NCBI GenBank assembly: GCA_035545855.1
Contig: DASZXK010000053.1
Location: 1 to 64,000, forward strand
Source of the DNA: DASZVB01 sp035545855
GTDB taxonomy: Bacteria; Myxococcota_A; Polyangia; Polyangiales; Polyangiaceae
Direction: 5' to 3'
Length of the DNA stretch: 64,000 nucleotides
Part shown: in pieces, positions 44,626 to 52,026 of the stretch
Position numbering within the stretch: position 1 is the first letter of the stretch
Layout: every line of letters starts with the position of its first letter
Made by a program: the position numbers and the translations under genes
The notes under the pieces: generated by a model
Databases searched by the model: none
What the model was told of the DNA's origin: nothing
Seen by the model: only the letters and a program-made list of their open reading frames with translations

Positions 44626-45171
44626 ATGAGTGAAGCAAGCACCGCGGCCCACCCCGACCGCGAATACGAGACCATCTTCATCCTCAAGCCCGACGTCTCG
44701 AAAGAGAGCTCGGAGGGCATCGGCACCCGCCTCGCGGACGTCGTGAGCAAGCAGGGCGGGAAGCTCACGCGCGTCGAGAACTGGGGACGCCGGAAGCTCG
44801 CGTACCCGGTCGCGAAGCAGAAGCGCGGCGTCTACGTGTACCTGAAGTACATCGGGCGCGGCGGCCTCGTCGCGGAGGTGGAGCGCAACCTCCGCATGCT
44901 CGACGACGTGCTGAAGTACCAGACGGTGAAGGTCGCCGAAGAGGTCCCGCTGGACGTCGCGGTCGCCCCGGAAGACGTGAAGTTCGAGCACGTCGAAGCG
45001 CCCCCGGAAGACGCGGCGGAGGATTCGCGCGCCCGCGAGCTCGGCCTCGAAGATCGGCCGGACCGCCCGGAGGAGGACCACCGCCGCCGCGATCCGTATG
45101 CCGACGAGTCGGACGAGTACGGCGAGGCCGAAGTGGCCGCGCAGAACGACATGGGCGGGGAGGACGACTGA
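44626..45171 (+). CDS. rpsF: 30S ribosomal protein S6 with acidic C-terminal extension
   Basis: A 181-residue protein from ATG 44626, with AAAGGGAGA upstream. The S6 domain occupies about 12-110: YETIFILKPDVSKESS, ENWGRRKLAYPVAKQKRGVYVY and LRMLDDVLKYQTV. The remaining 70 residues are very rich in Glu and Asp with a short RRR patch. S6 is often 95-140 residues, so this tail is long. Its stop overlaps the rpsR start by one base. Confidence 0.95.
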   Translation: MSEASTAAHPDREYETIFILKPDVSKESSEGIGTRLADVVSKQGGKLTRVENWGRRKLAYPVAKQKRGVYVYLKYIGRGGLVAEVERNLRMLDDVLKYQTVKVAEEVPLDVAVAPEDVKFEHVEAPPEDAAEDSRARELGLEDRPDRPEEDHRRRDPYADESDEYGEAEVAAQNDMGGEDD

Positions 45172-45455
45172 TGAAACGCGAGATCGCCATGGACAAGACC
45201 GGCAATCCTGATTCCGTTCCGCCGCCCCGCCGCGGCCGTCGCCGCGGATGCCCCTTCTGCTCCAACGAGAGCACGGGCCAGCCGACGGGCATCGAATACA
45301 AGGACCCCCAGTCGCTCAAGTACTTCGTGACGGAGCGCGGGAAGGTCGTCCCGCGCCGGATCTCCGGCGCCTGCGCGAAGCACCAGCGCGAGCTCATGCT
45401 CGCGATCAAGCGCGCGCGGAACATCGCCCTCCTACCCTTCACCATGAACGACTGA
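45171..45455 (+). CDS. rpsR: 30S ribosomal protein S18 with zinc-ribbon-like Cys motif
   Basis: A 94-residue S18. Conserved blocks are IEYKDPQSLKYFVTERGKVV, PRRISGACAKHQRELMLAIK and RARNIALLPF. Cys27, Cys30, Cys68 and His71 (GCPFC and CAKH) form the likely zinc site of the Cys-containing S18 form. A short insertion SNESTGQPTG sits between the CPFC pair and the IEYKD strand. The start overlaps the rpsF stop (TGATG). Confidence 0.95.
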   Translation: MKREIAMDKTGNPDSVPPPRRGRRRGCPFCSNESTGQPTGIEYKDPQSLKYFVTERGKVVPRRISGACAKHQRELMLAIKRARNIALLPFTMND

Positions 45456-45465
45456 GGAGACGAAC

Positions 45466-45927
45466 ATGCCCTCGACGATCCAAGTCGTCCTTCAAGAGGA
45501 CGTGCACAACCTCGGAAAGAGCGGGGACCTGGTGAAGGTCCGCCCCGGCTACGCGCGGAACTTCCTCCTCCCGCGCGGGCTCGCTGCGCCCGCCACCGCC
45601 GGGAACCTCGCGCGCGTCGAAGCGCTCCGCCGTCAGGCGGTCGCTCGCGTCGCGAAGGAGCTCGCGGAGGCCCAGGAGACCGCGAAGAAGCTCGAAGCGG
45701 TTTCCGTCAAGATCTCCCGCGCCGTCGGCGAGGAGAACAAGATGTACGGCTCCGTCACCTCGAAGGACGTGGAAGAGGCGTTCGCGGGAGTGGGCGTCAC
45801 GATCGACCGGAAGAAGATCGATCTTCCCGAGCCGATCAAGACGCTCGGTCTCGCCGAGGTGCCCATCAAGCTGCACCACGACGTCGTCGCGAAGCTCAGA
45901 GTAGAAGTAGTCAAGGCATCCAGCTGA
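45466..45927 (+). CDS. rplI: 50S ribosomal protein L9
   Basis: A 153-residue L9. The N-terminal signature is complete: VVLQEDVHNLGKSGDLVKVR, PGYARNFLLPRGLA. The long central helix (about 45-75) and the C-terminal domain (ENKMYGSVTSKDVEEAF) follow. Its final codons and stop are included in a tandem duplication that continues downstream. Confidence 0.97.
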   Translation: MPSTIQVVLQEDVHNLGKSGDLVKVRPGYARNFLLPRGLAAPATAGNLARVEALRRQAVARVAKELAEAQETAKKLEAVSVKISRAVGEENKMYGSVTSKDVEEAFAGVGVTIDRKKIDLPEPIKTLGLAEVPIKLHHDVVAKLRVEVVKASS

Positions 45928-46073
45928 GGATCGCTTCGTCTGGCTCCGTGGGCGCGGTCCTGGGACCGCGCCTCGAGACACGGTCAAAGCATCCAGCTGA
46001 GGATCGCTTCGTCTCGCTCCGTGGGCGCGGTCCTGGGACCGCGCCTCAAGACACGATGAAGGCATCGAGCTGA
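45911..46073 (+). repeat. 73-bp tandem duplication that includes the rplI 3' end
   Basis: Copy 1 is 45911-45983 and copy 2 is 45984-46056, differing at only a few positions. A third, broken copy (17 bases) begins at 46057. Each full copy starts in the last rplI codons (coding KASS and TGA) and holds a 10-bp inverted repeat, GGCGCGGTCC and GGACCGCGCC, at 45951-45972 and 46024-46045. The duplication therefore repeats the stop codon with its downstream hairpin. Only copy 1 contributes to the protein. Confidence 0.9.
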
Positions 46074-46328
46074 AGCGCGCGAGCCGATCGCGTTGACACG
46101 CGGCCCGGGGAGTGAGACCTTCCCGGGTAACCTCACCCCGGTGGTTTTCGAGCCACCGGGGTGTCGTGTTTTCTGGGCCCTGTGGACAAGGTATGGGCGT
46201 GACGTTGAGAAACTCGGGATTCGATGAATTGTCAGGGAATTTCGAGCACTTGTCGATGGTTGGACATTGCCTGTCCTGGCTTCGCGTGACCGCACCGCGT
46301 TCGCGAGCCAGCGTGGAGGGAGAGATCG
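45928..46328. other. rplI-dnaB intergenic region
   Basis: This 401-base gap holds no convincing gene. Its first part is the tandem duplication above. A TTGACA at 46093-46098 has no clear -10 partner (GACCTT-like at 46116). A strong hairpin with a T-rich tail lies at 46134-46172. The sequence 46173-46328 is relatively AT-rich and probably carries the dnaB promoter, but I see no firm -35/-10 pair. A short plus-strand open frame (46112-46342) runs across the hairpin and was rejected. Confidence 0.6.
46134..46172 (+). terminator. Intrinsic terminator-like hairpin before dnaB
   Basis: CACCCCGGTGG (46134-46144) pairs perfectly with CCACCGGGGTG (46153-46163), 11 bp around an 8-base loop TTTTCGAG, and is followed by TCGTGTTTT. 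It would end the rpsF-rpsR-rplI transcript, or act as a leader attenuator if the TTGACA at 46093 is a real -35. Confidence 0.6.
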
Positions 46329-47849
46329 ATGTTTCACGGTGAACGGGCCCGCCGCGACCGACACGAGACGCCGGATCTGAGGCCCTCGCCGGGGCGCGTC
46401 CCGCCGCACGATCTCGACGCGGAGGCGGCCGTGCTCTCCGCGGTCCTCCTCTCGAACGAAGCGTTCGACGAGGTGAGCGACGTCCTGCGTCCGGAGCACT
46501 TCTACTCGGACGCGAACCGCAAGGTGTTCGAGGCCGTCATCGAGCTCCAGACGGCCGGTCGCCCCGTGGACGTCGTGACCGTCGCGACCTGGCTCCGGGA
46601 TCGCGACCGACTCGCGGCCGTCGGCGGGACCCCGTACCTCGCGCAGCTGACGGACGCGATCCCGGCGGTCGCGCACGTGCCGGCGTACGCGCGCGTGGTG
46701 CGAGAGAAATGGCGCGTCCGCCAGCTCATCTCGACGTGCCAGCGCTTCGCGGCGGAGGGCTACGCCGGTTGCGAGGACGTGCAGGTCTTCATCGACCAGG
46801 CCGAGCAGGCGGTGTTCGACATCGCCCGCGTGCCCGAGAACACGGCGGTCCGCCCCGTCCACGAGGCGATCCACGGAGCGTTCGAGATCCTCGTCGCGGC
46901 GTCCAAGCGCGGCGAGGGCATCACCGGCGTTCCCACCGGGTTCGATCGGCTGGACCGCAAATGCGCGGGCCTGCACAAGGGGGACCTCTACATCGTGGCC
47001 GGGCGCCCCGGCATGGGGAAGACGTCCTTCGTCTTGAACATCGCCGTCAACGTCGCGAGCCCGCGCCGCGTCCGCCAGCTCGACTCTGAGGACCGGCTCG
47101 GCGCCGAGGTCGAGCAGCCGGGCTGGGGCGTCGGGTTCTTCTCGCTCGAAATGCCGCGTGAGCAACTCGCCTCTCGTCTCCTCGCCGTCGAGGCGCGGGT
47201 GGACGTCTCGCGGATCCGGAGCGGCAACATCAAGCACGAGGACTGGAACAAGCTGACGGACGCGGCCGCCCGCATCGGCCGGCTCCCGATCTGGCTCGAC
47301 GACACGCCCGCTCTCGGACTCCTCGATCTCCGGGCGAAGATCCGCCGGCTGAAGGCGGAGATCGCGCGCAAGGCGACGGGCGGACCCGAGGCGCAGGACC
47401 TCGGGCTCGTCGTCATCGACTACCTGCAGCTCATGCAGGGCCGGAGGGACGCGGCGAGCCGGGAACAGGAGATCAGCGAGCTCTCCCGTGGGCTGAAGCA
47501 GCTCGCGAAGGAGATGGGCGTTCCGGTGATGGCGCTCTCCCAGCTCAACCGCTCCGTCGAGACACGCACGACGAAGGACAAGCGCCCTCAGCTCTCGGAT
47601 CTTCGCGAATCGGGGGCCATCGAGCAGGACGCCGACGCCATCATCTTCATCTACCGGGACGACTACTACAACCAGGAGAGCACGGAGCGCGGCGTCGCGG
47701 AGATCATCCTGGCGAAGCAGAGGAACGGCCCGACGGGAACCGTCAAGGTCCGCTTCTCCGCGGAGTTCACTCGCTTCGACAACCTCGCGACGGACGACTA
47801 CGAGTTCGACGAGTTCGACGACTTCGCCGAGGCGGGCGGCGGGGGCTGA
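46329..47849 (+). CDS. dnaB: Replicative DNA helicase DnaB
   Basis: A 506-residue hexameric fork helicase. The N-terminal domain (about 25-165) starts with PPHDLDAEAAVLSAVLLSNEAFDEV. The RecA-like domain has Walker A GRPGMGKTS (225-233), FSLEM (271-275), LVVIDYLQLMQGR, LSQLNRSVETR, RPQLSDLRESGAIEQDAD and AEIILAKQRNGPTGTV. Between Walker A and the FSLEM strand there is an insertion of about 24 residues (244-267) absent from typical DnaB. No intein is present. The rpsF-rpsR-rplI-dnaB order is widely conserved. Confidence 0.97.
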   Translation: MFHGERARRDRHETPDLRPSPGRVPPHDLDAEAAVLSAVLLSNEAFDEVSDVLRPEHFYSDANRKVFEAVIELQTAGRPVDVVTVATWLRDRDRLAAVGGTPYLAQLTDAIPAVAHVPAYARVVREKWRVRQLISTCQRFAAEGYAGCEDVQVFIDQAEQAVFDIARVPENTAVRPVHEAIHGAFEILVAASKRGEGITGVPTGFDRLDRKCAGLHKGDLYIVAGRPGMGKTSFVLNIAVNVASPRRVRQLDSEDRLGAEVEQPGWGVGFFSLEMPREQLASRLLAVEARVDVSRIRSGNIKHEDWNKLTDAAARIGRLPIWLDDTPALGLLDLRAKIRRLKAEIARKATGGPEAQDLGLVVIDYLQLMQGRRDAASREQEISELSRGLKQLAKEMGVPVMALSQLNRSVETRTTKDKRPQLSDLRESGAIEQDADAIIFIYRDDYYNQESTERGVAEIILAKQRNGPTGTVKVRFSAEFTRFDNLATDDYEFDEFDDFAEAGGGG

Positions 47850-47880
47850 GCGCCGGACGCGAGGCTCCTTGCGCTGCGGA

Positions 47881-48942
47881 TCAGTCCGCGACGGCGGCCG
47901 TTTCCTCGGCCGTTTCCGGCCGGGTCGCCTCGGCGACCCGGGTCGCGAGGATCTGGACGAGCGCCGGGAGCCCTTCGTGAGTCGCGGCGCTGATGAGATG
48001 GAGCTGGACTCCGCGCTCGGCGAAGCGAGGTTTCACGGTCTCGTAGGTTTCCCGCACGAACGGGAGATCTGCCTTCGTCATCGCGACGACCTCCGTGCGC
48101 CGGGCGAGCTCCGGTGAATACCGTTCGAGCTCGTTCCGGATGATCTCGTAGTCCGCGAGCGGGTCCCGGCCGGGTTCTTCCTCGAACGCCGTCACCAGGT
48201 GCAGGAGGACGCGCGTCCGCTCCACGTGACGGAGGAACCGATGCCCGAGCCCCACGCCCTCGCTCGCGCCCTCCACGAGCCCGGGGATGTCCGCGACGAC
48301 GAACGTCCGTCGGTCTCCCGCGCCCGTGTCCCCGTGCATCACGACGCCGAGGTGCGGCTCGAGCGTCGTGAACGGGTAGTCGGCGACCTTCGGACGCGCC
48401 GCGCTGACGGCGCGGATGAACGTGCTCTTCCCGACGTTCGGGAACCCGAGGAGCCCGACGTCGGCCATCACCTTGAGCTCGAGGCGCAGGCGTTTCTTGT
48501 CGCCGGGCTCTCCGGGGAGCGCGCGTCGCGGCGCCCGGTCGACGGAGGTCGCGAAGTGCTTGTTCCCGAGGCCGCCCTTGCCGCCCTTCGCGGCGACGAC
48601 CCGCTCGTGGTGCTTCGTCACCTCGAAGAGCCGTTCCCCGGTCGCCTCGTCGAAGGCGATCGTCCCGAGCGGCACGCGCACGACGACGTCCTTGCCGCCG
48701 CGTCCGTAGCAGTCCTTCCCCTGGCCGTCCTGGCCGCGCTCGGCTCGGATCGTGCGCTCGTGCGTGAGGTCCGAAAGCGTTCCGAGCCCGCCATCGCCCT
48801 CGAAGATCACGTCCCCGCCGCGACCGCCGTCTCCGCCGGCCGGGCCTCCGAGCGGCACGAACTTCTCTCGCCGGAACGCCACGGCCCCGTTTCCGCCGTC
48901 CCCGGCTTCCACGATGAGCAGGCATTCGTCGACGAAATGCAT
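47881..48942 (-). CDS. obgE: Obg-family GTPase
   Basis: A 353-residue GTPase of ribosome assembly and stringent response. The N-terminal Obg fold (about 1-158) is Gly-rich with GDGGNGAVAFRREKFVPLGGPAGG. The G domain has G1 GFPNVGKST, YPFTTLEPHLGVV (switch I), DIPGLVEGASEGVGLGHRFL (G3), TKAD and SAATHEGL. The protein ends soon after the G domain, without a long C-terminal domain. The ATG at 48942 is preceded by AGAGAG. It is convergent with dnaB and divergent from the lipid-kinase-like gene. Confidence 0.97.
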   Translation of the reverse strand: MHFVDECLLIVEAGDGGNGAVAFRREKFVPLGGPAGGDGGRGGDVIFEGDGGLGTLSDLTHERTIRAERGQDGQGKDCYGRGGKDVVVRVPLGTIAFDEATGERLFEVTKHHERVVAAKGGKGGLGNKHFATSVDRAPRRALPGEPGDKKRLRLELKVMADVGLLGFPNVGKSTFIRAVSAARPKVADYPFTTLEPHLGVVMHGDTGAGDRRTFVVADIPGLVEGASEGVGLGHRFLRHVERTRVLLHLVTAFEEEPGRDPLADYEIIRNELERYSPELARRTEVVAMTKADLPFVRETYETVKPRFAERGVQLHLISAATHEGLPALVQILATRVAEATRPETAEETAAVAD

Positions 48943-49051
48943 GGGGCGCTCTCTAGCACGACCGCCGGCTCCGGGGAGCGGACGGAGCGGTCCGCGGCGG
49001 AACCGCCGTGCTTGCCGCGGTTTCGGCCGGGCTGTGCTATCGAAATCCCCC

Positions 49052-50122
49052 ATGTCAGAGTCTCGTGCGCCCGTATCGGAGCGGCCGCGGAGCGCGCCGC
49101 CGCCGACGGATCGAATCGCCGTCGTCGTGAACGGCAACGCACGGAGCGTGACGAGCGAGGTCATCTCGACGCTCGACCAGATCCTCCTCGGCGGAGACCT
49201 CTTCGTGTCCCGGCGTCTCGAGGAAGGCCCCGAGCTCGCGCGGACCATCATCAACCGCGGCTACGGTACGGTGCTCACGGGCGGCGGGGACGGCACCTTC
49301 ACCTCCGTCGTGACGGACGTCGTCCGGGAGGCGAAGCGCCAGGACAGGCCGATCCCGAGGTTCGGGTTCCTGAAGCTCGGCACGGGGAACGCGCTCGCGT
49401 GGGTCGTCGGCGCGAGCGGCGGCAAGGCTCGCGGGCTCGCGGCGGACATCCAGCGACTTCGGGAGGACGCCGGGAGCCGGCCCGTCCGCTTCATCGAGGT
49501 GGAGGATCGCATCGCGCCGTTCGCGGGCTTCGGGGCGGACGCCGTCGTCCTCCAGGACTACGAGCTCGTGAAGAAGCGCCTCTCGAACACGATCTTGAAG
49601 CCCATAGCGCCGGGGCCGCTCTCGTACATCGTCTCCTGCACGACTCGCTCGATTCCGAGCTACTTCTTCAGGCAGATGCCGCACTGCCGCGTCGTGAACG
49701 AGGGCGGGGACGCGTTCCGCGTGGGCCCGAAGGGCGTCATCCTCGGCCCCCCGATCCCGAAGGGTCAGACGATCTACGAGGGGCCGGCGAAGATCGCCGC
49801 CGTCTCCACGATCCCGTACTACGGCTTCGGATTCCGGGCGTTCCCCTTCGCGGAAGAGCGACCGGACCGGATGAGCCTTCGCATCTCCACCATCGGTCCT
49901 GCCGCGTTCGTGACGAACTTCCCCGCGATCTGGCGCGGCGAGTACGAGAACGCGAGCGTCATGTTCGATTACCTCGTGGACGACGTGACGCTCGAGTTCG
50001 ACCCCGAGACGCCGTTCCAGATCGGAGGGGACTCGTGCGGCGAGCGTTCGCGCGTCCGCGCGGTGCTCTCGCCGACGACGATTCGCCTCGTCGACTACTA
50101 CGCCCCCCCGAGCGCGGCATGA
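49052..50122 (+). CDS. Diacylglycerol/sphingosine-kinase-like lipid kinase
   Basis: A 356-residue protein of the DAGK catalytic-domain family. After a short disordered N-terminus it has IAVVVNGNARSVTSEV (nucleotide-binding strand), the signature GGGDGT at 77-82 and FGFLKLGTGNALAW. Later strands and the C-terminal beta domain are less conserved. Such enzymes phosphorylate lipids at the membrane, but the substrate cannot be read from sequence. Its stop overlaps the next start by four bases (ATGA). Confidence 0.85.
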   Translation: MSESRAPVSERPRSAPPPTDRIAVVVNGNARSVTSEVISTLDQILLGGDLFVSRRLEEGPELARTIINRGYGTVLTGGGDGTFTSVVTDVVREAKRQDRPIPRFGFLKLGTGNALAWVVGASGGKARGLAADIQRLREDAGSRPVRFIEVEDRIAPFAGFGADAVVLQDYELVKKRLSNTILKPIAPGPLSYIVSCTTRSIPSYFFRQMPHCRVVNEGGDAFRVGPKGVILGPPIPKGQTIYEGPAKIAAVSTIPYYGFGFRAFPFAEERPDRMSLRISTIGPAAFVTNFPAIWRGEYENASVMFDYLVDDVTLEFDPETPFQIGGDSCGERSRVRAVLSPTTIRLVDYYAPPSAA

Positions 50123-50580
50123 CGGGTCGCCGTGGGGGACGGACGCTCACCGTCCTCGCGCTCTCTCTCGTCGGCGGCGCGGTTCGAGCCGAGGGGGCGC
50201 CGCCGAGCGGTCCGGCCGCGCCCCCTCCCGTCGCGGTCACCGCTTCCTGCGAGCACCGGCAGACGAAGGGCCGCGTGCTCTGCGACGTCGAGCTCGAGGC
50301 CGCGAACGGCCGTCTCGCCTGGGCGGACGTGCTCGTGGTCCGCGCGCCGCCGTTCGCCGCGCCGCTCCGCGCCCGGGTCCAGGGGAGCGACGCACGCGTC
50401 CGGACGGAGCAGCGGATCCGGATCTCGGTGGCGTTCGTCGCCACGTCCCTTGGCAAGGGCACGGTCGCGCTCCGGGCGCGGGCCGTCCTGTGCACGAAGA
50501 CCGGCGAATCGGAGACCTGCGTGCCGCGCACGGAGGACGCCGAGGCCGAGCTCTCCGTCGGGACGGACGTCGTCCGCTAG
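50119..50580 (+). CDS. Secreted protein of unknown function
   Basis: A 153-residue protein with an N-terminal signal peptide (TLTVLALSLVGGAVRAEG, cleavage likely after VRA). The mature part is predicted beta-rich with a pair of cysteines near each end (CEHRQTKGRVLC, CTKTGESETC) that could form disulfides. No family recognised. It overlaps the lipid-kinase-like gene by four bases and so is co-translated with it. Confidence 0.7.
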   Translation: MTGRRGGRTLTVLALSLVGGAVRAEGAPPSGPAAPPPVAVTASCEHRQTKGRVLCDVELEAANGRLAWADVLVVRAPPFAAPLRARVQGSDARVRTEQRIRISVAFVATSLGKGTVALRARAVLCTKTGESETCVPRTEDAEAELSVGTDVVR

Positions 50581-50632
50581 CGCGCCGCGCCGGAACTTGG
50601 CCCCGCCGTCGCTTCGCCCCTAAACCGGGCCC

Positions 50633-51364
50633 ATGAACCTGCCGGGCCTCCTCCGGCTCACGACCCTCGGCGACGTGCTCGGCGCGGTCTACCGCGAGGG
50701 CGCGACCGGCGTCGTGGAGCTGCGCGAGGTCTCCGGCGCGCGCGCGGGACACACGCACCGCATCCACCTCCAGGGCGGCCTCGTCGTCGAGGTGGAGACC
50801 GACGTGCCGACGGCGCGCGTCGGCGAGGTGCTCCGGCGTCGCGGGATCGTCACCGAGGCAGACGTCGCCCGGGCGGTGTCGCGCATGCCTCTATTTCCGG
50901 ATCGCCGCTTCGGCGAGCTCCTCGTGGCGATGCACGCCGCGCGCGAGAGCGACGTCGCCTTCGCCCTTCGTCTTCAGCGCCGCGAGCGGCTGGAGCGGCT
51001 GTTCCTGCTCTCCGACGCCCGGATCGTGTTCCGGGTCGCGCGCACCCATGGCGCGCCGTCGGCGCCCCTGCCGACGGACGAGGTGCTCCACGGGCGCGCG
51101 CGGTTCCGCGACCGCGACGGGAGGGCGAACGGCGCGGAGCCCCGCGAGATTCACGCGTCGCGTCGCGACCCGGCTCGCGGACGGGCGCTAGCCGCGCTCG
51201 GCCTCGGCGACGGCGCGGATCTCGAGACCGTTCAGCGCGCGTTCCGGAAGCTCGCGGCCTCGATGCATCCGGATCGCTTCCCGACGGCGGACGCCGACGA
51301 GCGCGCGACCCTGATGCGGCGCTTCGCCGAGATCACCGCCGCGTATCACTCGCTCGTCGCCTGA
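50633..51364 (+). CDS. DUF4388-like and J-domain protein
   Basis: A 243-residue protein. Residues about 1-135 resemble the DUF4388/PatA-type N-terminal module common in myxobacteria (IHLQGGLVVEVETDVP, a hydrophobic rise to RLFLLSDARIVFRV). Residues about 180-243 form a J domain: LAALGLGDGADLETVQRAFR, with the required HPD in MHPDRFP, and a final ITAAYHSL. It could recruit Hsp70 to a regulated client. The last 19 bases overlap the convergent HAD gene. Confidence 0.8.
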   Translation: MNLPGLLRLTTLGDVLGAVYREGATGVVELREVSGARAGHTHRIHLQGGLVVEVETDVPTARVGEVLRRRGIVTEADVARAVSRMPLFPDRRFGELLVAMHAARESDVAFALRLQRRERLERLFLLSDARIVFRVARTHGAPSAPLPTDEVLHGRARFRDRDGRANGAEPREIHASRRDPARGRALAALGLGDGADLETVQRAFRKLAASMHPDRFPTADADERATLMRRFAEITAAYHSLVA

Positions 51365-52026
51365 GCGAAGCGAGCGAGCGCGTCCGGGAGCTCGCTCATC
51401 CGGCGGATGAGAGCGTCCGGCGACGTCTCGCGGAGCGTCTCCTCCGGCGCGAACACGGACACGAGCCCGACCGTCCACGCCGAGACGGCCTTTCCGGCGA
51501 GGACGTCCTGCGGACCGTCCCCGACCATCGCGAGGGAATCCGGGGCGACGCCGAGCTCGCTCGCCACGTGCCGGAGTACGGACGGGTCGGGCTTGTGCTC
51601 CGGGAGATCGCCTCCCGCGACGACGACGCGAAACGCGTCGCGGAGCCCGAGGTGGCGGAGGGTGAGCTCCGCCGGGCCCCGCATCTTGTTCGTGCAGACG
51701 GCGAGCGGGAGCGCCGAGAGAGCCGAGAGGACCTCCCGGACGCCGGGAAGGACGGTCGTGTGGTCGGCGCCGTGCACCGCGTAGTGCTCGAGAAACGAGG
51801 CGAGGGGAGCGTCCACCTCGGGGGCGTCGACGGGCAGGGAGAACGTGCGCGCGACGAGCGAGCGCGCCCCGTCGCCCACGAACCCGAGGATCGTCTCCGG
51901 TGGAAGGACGGGCCTGCCGTGCGCCCGGAGCGCGTGCTCGGCGGCGCCCAGGATGTCTCTTCGCGAATCCACCAGCGTGCCGTCGAGGTCGAACACGACG
52001 GCGCGGACGCGCGCGCGCGGACTCAC
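51346..52026 (-). CDS. HAD-superfamily hydrolase, phosphoglycolate-phosphatase-like
   Basis: A 226-residue HAD subfamily IA phosphatase. Motif I is DLDGTLVDS, motif II VCTNK (Thr), motif III includes the Lys in HKPDPSVL, and motif IV GDGPQDVLAG. The alpha-helical cap between motifs I and II is of Gph type. It may dephosphorylate 2-phosphoglycolate; specificity is not provable here. The GTG at 52026 overlaps the upstream stop codon (GTGA), so it is coupled to the chlorite-dismutase-like gene. Confidence 0.88.
   Translation of the reverse strand: MSPRARVRAVVFDLDGTLVDSRRDILGAAEHALRAHGRPVLPPETILGFVGDGARSLVARTFSLPVDAPEVDAPLASFLEHYAVHGADHTTVLPGVREVLSALSALPLAVCTNKMRGPAELTLRHLGLRDAFRVVVAGGDLPEHKPDPSVLRHVASELGVAPDSLAMVGDGPQDVLAGKAVSAWTVGLVSVFAPEETLRETSPDALIRRMSELPDALARFAQATSE

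Noticed and set aside
45911..46073. CRISPR array
   Set aside because: Two direct copies in tandem with no spacers, and they include coding sequence of rplI.
46112..46342. 76-codon open frame before dnaB
   Set aside because: It crosses a strong hairpin with T tail, has no ribosome-binding site and overlaps dnaB's start.
46572..47131. Possible intein in DnaB
   Set aside because: The insertion near 47058-47129 is only about 24 residues and has no splicing Cys, His-Asn or endonuclease motifs.
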